Shown: positions 53,528 to 63,759 of the stretch, in pieces
How the letters are laid out: the number at the start of each line of letters is the position of its first letter
Position numbering within the stretch: the stretch's first letter is position 1
NCBI GenBank assembly: GCA_027605045.1
Contig: JAQFWX010000002.1
Span: 2,654,973 to 2,718,972 of the forward strand
Direction: 5' to 3'
Origin: Phallus indusiatus
Lineage: Eukaryota; Basidiomycota; Agaricomycetes; Phallales; Phallaceae
Length of the DNA: 64,000 bases
Position numbers and translations under genes: made by a program
Notes under the pieces: generated by a model
What the model was told of the DNA's origin: nothing
Seen by the model: the letters and a program-made list of their open reading frames with translations, nothing else
Databases searched by the model: none

Positions 53528-54790
53528 ATGGCCCCTTCTGATACCAGCGTACTTGTTCCAACCGGAGCGGGTAAGTCCAATCTGTGTGCTGTTTCGGTTG
53601 TTATTGGTATTTAAAATGCACAACTTTGAAGCAGTCAGCTCTACGGCTTGAAAGACGGCGAATCTCAATAAATGGAAACAGTAATATCAGCTGCATGGCA
53701 AGGCCGTCACCTATCCAATGTATAACCGATCCTCCGTGTAACTTATTATCATGATATAACTTCATCCACTTGCAGAAAGACACTGAAGCCGTTGCGCCCC
53801 AATCACTCAAGTACATGGAGCAAAGTAGCGAGTTCTTTCAAACTGGCTTCGGACTATGACCAGACCAAAGCTGTGGAAGATCGCGCAACTTAGAGGTCAC
53901 GAAAGTCTAGTGATCGTCAGGTATGAACTGGTTCTCCTTCTAACAACTTGCGATCTAATGACGTTTCCGCTAGGTTGCATGCATCTATAAGCTAGCCGGA
54001 GTTAAACAGGAGATACCACGCGTTAAGGAGAACTTATGGAGCATCAAGCTGAGGTTAAAAGGCTGTTGGCATTCACAAAGAGCTGGATGAAGATCAAGCT
54101 GCTAATGATGAAATTTACAAAGGATTAGAAGACTTCGAGAAAAAGCTGGAAGAGAAGGTCCCGGCTTTAGAAGATGTCAAGCAGTCATGCGTAAAAGGTA
54201 TGTTCCCGCAACCCCCCAGAAAAGCTGGGACTCAATTGCGCGTTCTATTTGCAGAATGACAAGATTGAAAGGCTAGCCTCCGAACGATCTGGTATTTATT
54301 GCAAATGCTGATTAGAGGAGGTTCCTCTGACATGGCGTCCCGGAGACTCAAGCGACGTTCCTATGAAAAAAAAGGTGAGATACTTTATCTGTGTTTGAGG
54401 TCAAATGATATAACGTTACGTATGTAGGTCTTCGGAATGAATTCAGCGACGAAGATCATTCTCAACGGTCCGAGAAAGCCAATGGTTATTGTCTTAAAGT
54501 TGATCTCAGTCTATTGGAAGAATGAGCATGAGATGTCCATAAAATTGTGCTGTGCAGTCGCTTACCTTTGCTTAGATGGTTCCGCTGGATGTTGGGGCTG
54601 AGTTCGACACTGGGCTTGATACCGACATTGAATGCATGGACCTGAATACGAAAAGTGGGTTTTATTATTGCCAACGCCCGACTCTATTATTGATGCCTTG
54701 TAATAATAAAACTAAATGACGTTGAAGTCAAATCGGTTCTGAAAGAGAAGCCGATGCAGCCTGGAGTCAAAAACAGCACATGATAAGTTC
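53528..54790 (+). pseudogene. Decayed gene-like region with coiled-coil remnants
   Basis: Several short plus-strand stretches look protein-derived, but stops prevent a continuous model: MAPSDTSVLVPTGAG from 53528; a stretch near 53812 (WSKVASSFKLASDYDQTKAV); a coiled-coil stretch near 54080-54190 (EIYKGLEDFEKKLEEKVPAL); and SDEDHSQRSEKANGYCLKVD near 54445. Splice-like sites occur between them. I cannot assign a family. It may be a relic, or a real gene whose introns I failed to place. Confidence 0.3.
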
Positions 54791-56671
54791 TCCGATGTGT
54801 AGGATCTTACTAGAGGTTCGTTACTTCATAGTCATTGAGTAATGAACATTGAAGCTCACTCTGTTCAATGGAACCGTTATTGGTCAGGACAAAAGTATCA
54901 TGCCCTTGCCACATCGTGCTGTTTCGGCTATGGCCAAGTAGGTGGCAAATCATAATGTAGATAAGCTCTAGAAGAATTACAAGTCATCGAAAACCTTGAA
55001 GGTGTTAGAAGTCAGCTTATACTTCGATGAACCTATAAAGACCAAATATATAAGTGGTAAAGAATGGTGACTCAGATCTCTAAACAGGAGATGTACGGTA
55101 GTATAACCTGACAAGTAGAAGTGTGTGTACAACTTGAGTACTATAGTCTCTGTGTGAGGAAAAATACTATGTGAGATTTAATCTTAAGAAGAGTATACTT
55201 ATATACCATTACAATGAGTCATGTGTGATTGCTCACATGATTTCAACATAAGTGTGTGCTTTGTCTTCTCTTTTTATCATTATTGTCAAACAACTCCCCT
55301 TGTCATGATCTGGCATTGGTGGTACAGATCTATCTGTCAATAAACTGCATAGACTTGGAAATGCAATTATGCTAGAACATGGATGGAAGATGATTTGCTC
55401 CTTCAGTATACTGAAGCATCAATTAGCCTGTTAACTGGTGAAGGCTCATACACAAATCCTCATTGAACAACTGCACAACCCCTTGGTCAATTGCTCATTT
55501 CACATGGTGTAACACACCTATGAGGTGGGCTACTTGAAGCACAATCTGAATTTCCCCTTGGGTGTTTTGTTATCATTAATGATTTCTCATCTTGAGTTAA
55601 GTTGACTATCAGAAGCATATCCAGAGCATTTGGTGAAAACTTTGATGGAAATTTGACACCTTTGCTAGCCAGGACAATGTTCTAACAGTTTAGCATTCTC
55701 TTTAATTAAAATATCTGAGTATGCTTGTTAGATTCATATACTTGTTGTAAATCTGGATTATAAAGATATGCCTTCAAATACATAACCAGGTTCATTTTAC
55801 CTTAAGACTACTATTCAATAGATTTTGAGAATAGAATGGGATGAGGATAATTTTCTCACAGTATTTTCAAGCATCCATTCCATTGTGGAATAAAGCATAA
55901 GTGACCTTTTATCATACTATTTGATAGTCAAATGACAAACTTTTAAGTTTTACTCAGGTAATAATAGAAGGGAAAAATGAAAAGTAAAAAAGACTGTGTG
56001 AATAGAAAATATCTATTAAAAAGCAGAATAGGTCTGGTCTGACTATCTAAAGTTTTGAAGAAGATTTTGATATTAAAGTCTCTCATTACCTTCAGCAGGT
56101 TTAGCATCTCTAACTATGTACTTATTTACACTATCATATAGTCTAGGTGTTCTCTATATGACTAATTAGGATACTGATTTGATATATATAATGAATATTA
56201 AAAAAAATCTACATTAGTTTGTTTAGATACAAGTTTTAGTCCTTGCTGCTTTGTTGGCTCTCACAGATCTTGTTAAACATGTCTGATATACAAGATTAAC
56301 CCTGATCTTCACACTATAAATATATACATATCTTATATTTCCATTGACACTGCTAACTGGACTTGAGGAGTCAATTTCAAGTGTTAAGATTGAAGAACAT
56401 GAATGTTATTCCTATAACGAAACATCCTGTTATTCCCCGGTAGCATGTTAATGGTGATATCATTTTGAAAAAAAAATGAGTAGTACTCATTATCATCTAG
56501 TCCCTACATATGTAAGTCCAATCTTTCCAGCTCCTCACTGGTCTGCTTTTTTTATCCACAATTTCTTTCCATTGCTCACAGTACATCTGATTTCAAATGT
56601 TTCTTCCCGATTCCTCTACCATTGTAGCTACCATCCTTATACAAAACATTGAAGTCAACACCTTCTTTGGG
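54791..56671. other. AT-rich ORF-free block
   Basis: Nearly 1.9 kb with no open frame of 60 codons on either strand and visibly higher A+T than the gene-rich part. It may be a mutated transposon or subtelomeric filler. No recognisable protein fragment survives. Confidence 0.5.
55110..55295 (-). mobile_element. Possible degenerate LTR (Copia-like), weak
   Basis: Read on the minus strand, a purine tract AAGGGGAG is followed at once by TTGTTTGACA, and after about 100 bp by a TATA-like GGTATATAAGTATAC. The sequence runs on to a CA end near CTACTTGTCA. Purine tract plus TG...CA ends is the layout of a 3' LTR. No integrase or reverse transcriptase remnant was recognised next to it, so the call is tentative. 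Confidence 0.2.
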
Positions 56672-56673
56672 TC

Positions 56674-56699
56674 TATATATATATATATATATATATATA
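56674..56699. repeat. TA dinucleotide microsatellite
   Basis: Thirteen uninterrupted TA units. Confidence 0.95.
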
Positions 56700-56863
56700 C
56701 TTTTATTATTCTCAGAATACACCCCTCGGTAAGGTAGCCGGTGAGGTTTCCATTTTTAGTAAAAACTCTCCGGCTAGTAGGGTACTTTTTGTGATTAGCG
56801 AGATTTTGAATATATTTTTTTGATGATTCATCAATTTGATGTATGATGGATGATGAACTCTAT

Positions 56864-56983
56864 AGTGAGCCCCCGCGTAGCGGGGGGCTCACTAAGGGTG
56901 TTGGAATTTCTTCGAAATTCCAACACTGTCGGGACCGTCTAGGTCCCACGAATCTTTTTTTTTAATTGGCTGAAGGCCAATTA
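56864..56983. repeat. Cluster of four adjacent hairpins
   Basis: Four consecutive inverted repeats lie within 120 bp. 56864-56893: AGTGAGCCCCC with its complement around GCGTAGC, with one extra G on the right arm. 56898-56926: GTGTTGGAATTT with its perfect complement around CTTCG. 56931-56947: GGGACC around GTCTA. 56963-56983: TAATTGGC with its perfect complement around TGAAG. Each has a stem of 6-13 bp and a loop of about 5 nt. The sequences are unrelated to each other, so this is not a tandem repeat. Confidence 0.9.
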
Positions 56984-57425
56984 CATAGTAAAATCTCGAG
57001 ATATTCATCATTTTGTATTTCACCCTTTGTATGCCTGATTAGTGAGCCTATTATAAAATCAATCCTAGGGTCAATCACTCTACAGCCTTATTTTTTCTAT
57101 CACGAGATCAGAGTGAAGTGGTCGCATTCAAACCATCAGAAAAAAAAACGCCGGTACACGGTTTTCAGGGTAGTCCCTAAGTAGTTAAAGTAAAAATGAA
57201 GCAATGTCACACAAGCTAGCCCACAGGCGGCGAAGTAAAAATAGTATATTCCGGCAACTACAACGAACAACAAACTAAAAATAAAGCTGAGAGTTATCCG
57301 CCGGGATTTTTTAGTACTATGTAAGAAAGAAACATGTAACGGAAAGAAGTAAGCAACTTGAAATGAGCCGCTTTTTTAAGGTTTGAAATAAAAGAGAGAA
57401 AAACAATGATTTGGAGCACTTTGGC
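56984..57425. other. Intergenic region, no gene seen
   Basis: About 440 bp between the hairpin cluster and the 3' end of the zinc-protein gene. No coding signal. Confidence 0.55.
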
Positions 57426-58404
57426 TCAAGAAGAGGAGGCCCTCGGGCTTTTGTAAAGAGAAGTACAATCAGTATTGAAATGTGCGGCGAGACTTCCCTC
57501 AATATATGCATGATCACATAGTGGGCATATTTCCCAGCGAGTGACTTTGGTTTTGGTTTTGGATGGGCTTGGGGTGGACGAGGATGGGCTGGGAGCTGAT
57601 GAGGATGGCTCATCTCCACTGCCGCTTTGAGCTATAGCTAATAAGAAACAATAAAGATTATGATTAAGACAAGTAAAAATAAATAGAATTGGGCTTACGC
57701 TCTGCGCGATTTTGGGGCATTGGGAGTGCCTCCAGAACCTGACCCATTATTGTAGACGACGTGATTGGTTTTGTAGCTGTTTGAGATTGCAGGTTAGTTG
57801 CCTCGGTATTGCACAAGAAACAGTCGACGTACCCTCGTTTTTGTTTTTAGGAAGCAAATAAAAAAGTTGCGCGGTTGCAGTTTTGAATACAGCATCCAAG
57901 GAGACTGCATAGAGTGAGCTGTCCCGTCCGAGTTATTTGAGTGGTCAAAAATAAACTTACTATTAAAACGGCACCTTTCGCAGAATAACACAAACGCTCT
58001 ATTGACGGTTGAAGCTGTAATGAAGCTTGGTTGAGTAGATACATAGCCACAAAAGCATTCAAAACTGAGGCGGCGAATGACAAAGTAATTGTTGAAGCCG
58101 CTTGGTTCAATACGACGACCATACACATCTGCCGGACTAAATAAATGAATATTGAGAAACCAAAGAAATGAGATAAGAAAACTTACTAGGGAAATGGCCT
58201 GATTTGTTCGGTCGCGCGGTCAAAAAAAAGCAAGTCTTTCGACAATGCCTGATCTATCAAAGGCTGGCGAAGAAGAGTCTTCAGGAAGTTCCTGGTTTCA
58301 ATCTCATGATGAGGAAGATTAATAGTGTCTTCGTCTTCATTACCCAAGGATCTACGAGTTCGAGGACGGAAAGTATATGGGGTATAAGATTTACGGGGAG
58401 GCAT
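57426..58404 (-). CDS. Subtelomeric zinc-binding protein (GRF-like plus C2HC fingers)
   Basis: Five exons, high to low: 58404-58187, 58136-57961, 57904-57833, 57776-57699, 57637-57426, total 251 aa with every junction in frame. The N-terminus is basic (MPPRKSYTPYTFRPRTRR). A Cys-rich segment at about 93-130 (ECFCGY ... NRAFVLFCERCRF) has the spacing and aromatic pattern of a GRF-type zinc finger, a motif that binds single-stranded DNA in several nucleases and helicases. A Ser/Pro/Lys linker follows. The C-terminus (WEICPLCDHAYIEGSLAAHF then NTDC) is a C2HC zinc finger. No catalytic domain is present. The protein is unrecognised as a whole, and the GRF assignment is by eye. It lies divergent to another uncharacterised subtelomeric gene. 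Confidence 0.6.
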
Positions 58405-58911
58405 TGGTGTAGTTGACACGACAAAGTTCTTCCACTCGGTCTTCCGAGCTATATATGCGCCATTATCGGATACCTGACTATACGTAAAATTGAATTTTCA
58501 ACCAAAAAGAAAAGGGATACTATCCCCGAGGTGAAAACCATACATCTAAGTCAAAAAATGAGGCAAACCCGAGGCCGACACTGAAGGACAAAAGAAAATA
58601 TTTGCGCCATGTTTTGGGGTATCTGCGCAACTTAATATAATTCAGTTTTGGTGGTTACAGAGTGTTTTCATCAAAGCTAAAAAAACGTACTTGTGATCTC
58701 TCACTAAATATGCCAGTAGGTACGCGAGCGCAAGGGCTCGGGATGAAAGCTCGTCGGAGAAACGTCTGATTTCCGACCGTCACCGACTGAAAAAAAAAGT
58801 TGTGCAGGAGACCGTTACATTTCAACATCAAAGTATCAATCAGGTTATGGGAAAAATTTAGTCAATAATGATAATGTAAGAACTTCAGCACAAATTGCAA
58901 CACTACCTGCA
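58405..58911. promoter_or_regulatory. Divergent promoter interval of the subtelomeric gene pair
   Basis: 507 bp between the minus-strand zinc-protein gene and the plus-strand AHIFP-motif gene, start codons pointing apart. It is AT-rich, and I see no specific operator-like element. Shared regulation is possible but not shown. Confidence 0.4.
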
Positions 58912-60832
58912 ATGGCGACATATTCCACCGAACAACTTGAAATTCTTCGTCAAGTGAAGCAGCTGCTGAATGATGGCGGTCTGAGCACTAATGACTTGAC
59001 TGAGACATTTAGTTCTTCACCTGTAGCTGAAGACCCGGTCATCGTTGAAGGCCCGGTTGTCCTAAATCATTCTCCAGGCATCACACGAACCTTGTCACCT
59101 GAAGAACTCAATAATGGCGAGGGACGTATCACAAGGAAATCCTCCAGCAGTGTTCATGCAATCGCTGAACATTCCTTAAATGCTATCGTTGAGTTTCCAG
59201 AGTCTGGTTCCTTACCTGGATTAGCTGTCGCCCATATCTTTCCAATCAACACGTCGGATAGCTGGGTGCATCCTAAGGATAACTTTCAGTATTCGCTTGG
59301 TGATAAACACGGGCAGAGTTACAACATCCGGTGTCATCTCTTGGCCCGCTATTCCAAAACCAAAACTCCTGTTCTTTGCACCAAACTTAGGAGAAGCTGT
59401 TAATACCGTTCATTCACCTTTATGATCAACGCTTACCAGTTTACTTTAGGTCGTTCAATCAAATGTTGCACGTTTAATACTGGTCACCAGAATCCTCCCG
59501 ATGTGTCGATGCCACATGCTAATAAAGAAGTCTTCAACAAAACCTTGGGATTTTATTGTGCGCTGAATGAGCGTGGCTGTCGTCTTGACATGCTACCTGA
59601 CGCAGGATCAGACTCTGAGGAAGAGAAAGACAGAGAGGAACATGCGGATGGAGAGAATCAGGAAGACGCGGATGGAGAGACCGATGAGGATGATGGAGAG
59701 AAAGGTGTGGATGATGGAGAGAAAACCACAGACGATGGAGGAAAAAATGAGGATGGTTCAGAGAAAAATGAGGAAGAAGGAAAGAATGCGGGCAGTGGAG
59801 AGAAACACGAAGAAGGAGGGAAGCACGAGGGACATGGAGAGACGAATGAAGATTTAATTTGGGTGCTTACCAATTCTCGTGCATCCAATAGCATCCAAAC
59901 ACGACGGTGTGATGGAAAATTCATTTTGGAGTTTGAAAATAATGGAAGGCCTTGGATTCGGTAAGAACAGCCGTTGTATGCGTTTTGCTGCTATAGGCTG
60001 ACTCCAGCGCTTTACTTTGCCATCAGCTGCGAACACTATAAACGAGGGCAGCGAGGCCATTTAGCCCTCCGTAATTTGATTGAATTCGATATTAACTACC
60101 TCAAAGCACTGATGAACAATGATTTGAGATTGATCAGTGCGTATGAGCTGGAGGCGTTTGCCAACGGGTATGGCCCTCTAGCACCCTGCGGATTGACATT
60201 TGCATATCATGAGCAAAAGGAATTGTGTCGTAAGTGATACCAATGTGTGCGTTATGAATTGCAACATACATACCTCAATCACAGCTGCCTGGCACCGGAA
60301 TCATGCAGGAAAAATTCAAAGGGGCGAACTTGTGAAACTGAATGATTGCTCGGCCCACTTCGAAATCTATGAACCAAACGATTTACACGACTGTCCGTAT
60401 ATTCTGGTGGTTTGTCGAAACCCCCATTCTCATTCAAATCCTCCTCGCACGCGCACTCCAGCATCAATACGCCTCAAATTCAACACGTTATTGTACCAGC
60501 TAGAGTGGCGTTTGACAGATGCCACCCCGCGGCGACTTCTATTGGACAGCGGGTTCGTGTCTGACCTGCGACGCCTCTTAAATTGGCAATCAGTATACGA
60601 TCCGACACTTTCAGACCTTCACCCATCGTTTGCCAATCAAGATCACACTGGCCGCTTGATCAACATCCTCCGATCTGAGTTGTATCCTAAGGGAACTACT
60701 CTAATGAATGAGGTACCGGACCCTCCGGTATTGCAAGCGGAGAGTCTCCGCTTAAGTGGGCTGATCAATTCAGTTCCGTCCCTGGTCCATTCAGTACCAG
60801 CGCTCATCACTCTGATCGCTCCGGTCTTTTGA
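58912..60832 (+). CDS. Uncharacterised protein: AHIFP motif, acidic linker, Cys/His C-terminal domain
   Basis: Model: exons 58912-59299, 59450-59960, 59997-60229, 60285-60832, in frame, 559 aa. Residues 1-90 are probably disordered. LPGLAVAHIFPINTSDSWVH (about 102-121) contains AHIFP, the histidine motif seen in many fungal HNH-nuclease-like proteins; the rest of an HNH fold is not obvious. A segment with several Cys follows (KCCTFNTGH ... FYCALNERGC). Then comes an acidic Asp/Glu/Gly/Lys repeat of about 80 residues built on DGE and GEK units. The C-terminal part has WHRNHAGKIQRGELVKLNDC, DCPYILVVCRNPHSHSNPP, DATPRRLLLDSGF and ANQDHTGRLINILRSELYPK, which looks like a conserved, possibly metal-binding domain. 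The first intron (150 nt) is needed to skip a TAA at 59401; the second is only 36 nt. Function unknown. Confidence 0.55.
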
Positions 60833-61330
60833 TTTCTCATCACTCCGGTGACTCAACACCTCTCCGCTTAGTGTACTCACTCTGATTTTAGTAGTCTCAC
60901 CGCTTAACGGCCTCTCCGCTTAGTGTCCCATCAAGGAGAGTCTCTCCGGTAAGCAGCATTCCCATTTGGTGCACTCTCCGCTTAGCGCACCTCTCCGCTT
61001 AATGTATCTCTCTCTCCCCGGTGCATATATGCCCTTTCCACTGTATTTTCATAGATAAATTTTGTAACTAAAAGTGTATTCTATATCTAGAAATATAGTA
61101 GGTATTTTTGGTAATTAAACCCCCACTGAAATCGCAGTGCTTTCGATGGATGCGTTCAGTGCAGTTTGGATGACACTCGGTTAACCATTGGTGAGTTCCT
61201 GCTATTTTTGGCAGTCTCTCCACTTGGCTGGCCTCTCTGGTTAGTGAGTGGCTCTCTCCGGTGCTCTCCGGTTAGTGGACCTCTCCGCTTAGAGTGCTCT
61301 CCGCTTAAGAATGCTCTCCGCTTAGTATCA
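60833..61330. repeat. Degenerate CTCTCCGCTTAGTG short-repeat field
   Basis: The phrase CTCTCCGCTTAGTG and variants (CTCTCCGGTTAGTG, CTCACCGCTTAACG, CTCTCCGCTTAATG) recur about a dozen times at irregular spacing, starting inside the 3' end of the preceding gene. No protein frame. Typical of diverged subtelomeric DNA. Confidence 0.75.
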
Positions 61331-63450
61331 CTGCCCCTCCTCTGGGGCTTTTTTGCTCGTTTCAGTGAATTCCTGTAAATAAATAGGGTAGCTAGAAATG
61401 TATTCCAAATGTAGGTATATAAGAGCTATTTTTGGTAATTTATCCCCTTTTATATCATGCTCCTTTTGATGGATGCGGACAGCGCACTTTGGATGACATT
61501 CGCTTAAAATGTTTTCGAAATTTTTGATGACGTAAGTATATGCTGGGTCAAAAAATAGAGAAAAAAAAACCATTCTACCCATCTTTTTTTTCGTGCAATT
61601 CCGTGGAGAATTGAGTGTTCTAGAGCAAAAAGAATATTGCGCAAACTCACTATACTGAGAGTGACCCACCGGGAGATGGCCGAGTTAGCCGAGGCAACAA
61701 GGACCCATAAGGTAATTTGTCGAGATTCTAAAAATATCGAATGCATATTTTTCGGTTTTGGATTTGGCCGAGTTTTGGGGTCTGTAGAGCAAAAATAAAA
61801 AATTTGCACAAGTGCCTCTGAAATTTACATGTAGTTTTGACTCTAGAGAGCTCATTTCTTCATGAAATTGAAAACGAAAAAAAACGTAGTAAATATTTTT
61901 CGAATCTGCACAACTTTCATTTTGGGCGCCTAATACTCCCAGGTTGGGAGTAATAAGCGCCCAAAACGAAAGTTGTAGAGATTTAAAAAATATTTAGTAC
62001 GTCTGTCATTAGTTTCTCATTTGGTGAAGAAATAAGCTCTGTAGAAGCAAAATACTATTGCGCACATCTGATACATTTACCGGAGTTGGCGAAGTATGCT
62101 AAGCGAGTCCGTCGACGGAGTGTAAGCGCCATAAGGATTAGATAGTGCACAATAGTATTTTGCTTCTACAGAGCTCAATTGTGCTTCAAATTGAAAACTA
62201 AAACTGGACGTACTAAATATTTTTTAAATATCTATAACATTTATCTTGGGAGACAGGCGCTTGATACAGGATATACGTCGTTGGATGGTCAAGCTACAGT
62301 GGGTGACAGTGGACACTGATTAGATAATCAGAAAAAAGCTTCGCACTCTACCACTATCTTCTAGCACTCCATCCACTCCATCCAGACTCTTTTCCATCCT
62401 CAAATCTCTTCCAAACTCATTTCATTCATTTCTCAATACTTTTTTCTTTATTTGGAGGATTATTAGAGGAGTTTAAAATTGGATGAGGTTGGACAGGGCT
62501 CAGGGGTTTACTCCGGTGAGTGAGTGGTTAATTACTATCTGATTATTCTATTTACACTGTTATTTCTTTTCAGAACCATTTTATACTCTTTCCGGTCGCT
62601 TTTTTAGAACATTGACTATGGGCCTACTATGATTATAATCCTCTTATACCCTATAAAGTTGAATCCTGGGAAAGTACTTCGGTTAGCGAGGTGGGCCCTT
62701 GTGGGCTGCCTAGTCTGAAGCCTTCTCTGGTACTACACCCTCTGTACTCCGAGAACTTGTATATAAATTTATTATTTTAAAGTGTATTCTATATTAGGGA
62801 ATATATTAGCTATTTTTAATCACTTTACCCCCACCAAAATAAGTCTGCAAGTGATGGATGGACGAGGTGGACTTTGGATGACACTCTGCTAGGCGAGGAC
62901 ACTTCCTCTTTTGGTATTCTCCCACAGTTCAACCTCGGTTAACTTGAGAGACTCACTCCGGTGCATATATGCTCTGTACTGTAAAAACTACTGTATAAAT
63001 TTAGTACAAAAATTTGTAGTCTTAATTAGGATATAGATTAACTATTTTTGATAATTTTTCCCCCGAGAAAAACCCCTGTTATTTGATGGATGGACGAGGA
63101 TGAGTTTGGATGACACTCTGTTAAGCGAGGACACTTCCTTTTTGAGAATAATTCTTCACACAGTTCACTCGGGTGTACTAGAGTACTAGCGAGTACTTTT
63201 CCCACAGTTCAGAGTACTTTTCCGAGAATGGAAAAGTACTCTCCCACAGTACAGTCTCGGTTATTTGAGGAGAGACTGATTTCGGGGAGACAGTACTTTG
63301 TACTGTGAGAACTGTTGTATAAATATGGTACAAAAATTTGCAGTCTGATTTAGTATATTTATTAGTTATTTTTAATAATTTTACCCCGAGAAAAATAAGA
63401 GTAATTTTGATGGATGCATTAAGTACAGTTTGGATGACACTGTATCAATG
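61050..63450. repeat. Diverged subtelomeric repeat family, at least five units
   Basis: An anchor of the form GATGGATG, 10-15 variable bases, then TTTGGATGACA recurs at 61145, 61468, 62852, 63085 and 63409. Upstream of each stands a conserved lead-in: TGTATAAAT-like sequence, a stretch like AGTGTATTCTATAT or TACAAAAATTTG, then CTATTTTTGGTAATTT and a run of C. Units are about 230-330 bp when adjacent. They point the same way and approach the telomere. Confidence 0.75.
61840..62260. repeat. Alternating inverted repeat, three arms
   Basis: A block of about 90 bp occurs three times in alternating orientation: 61840-61930 forward, 61970-62055 reversed, 62160-62255 forward. Shared phrases are GAGCTCATTTCTTC, CGTAGTAAATATTTTT and CAACTTTCATTTTGGGCGC, with variants. 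The first pair meets around a GGCGCCTAATACTCCC / GGGAGTAATAAGCGCC palindrome. The second pair shares GTAGAAGCAAAATACTATTG with its exact complement. Confidence 0.75.
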
Positions 63451-63759
63451 TATGCTATACCGCGTCTTCTACCTGATTAAGCGCTCATGAACATTTAGTA
63501 CCGTTTGTAGATATTAAAATTTGATTTAGTACGTTTTTTTTCTGGTACAATTTGGAGCAGAAATGAGCTCTGTAGATCTGTTTTACGCAAACTTTCACTG
63601 TTCTTAATTTTGAGACGAGGTAAACTGTTATATAAGCAGACCCGGGAATCTGGCCTGGGTGTGAAAGGGATGGATGCTCGAAAACTAGCAAATAAAGTAT
63701 CAATTATTATTATTGGAATGTTTTCTATCTAATTACAGAGTATTTTTAGTCAAATAAAA

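Noticed and set aside
56674..56699. TA tract as a promoter TATA element
   Set aside because: A long uninterrupted TA microsatellite with no gene starting nearby.
58912..59964. AHIFP-motif gene as frameshifted, because of TAA at 59401
   Set aside because: The flanking frames are the same, and a 150-nt GT-AG intron (59300-59449) removes the stop and keeps frame, so decay is not required.
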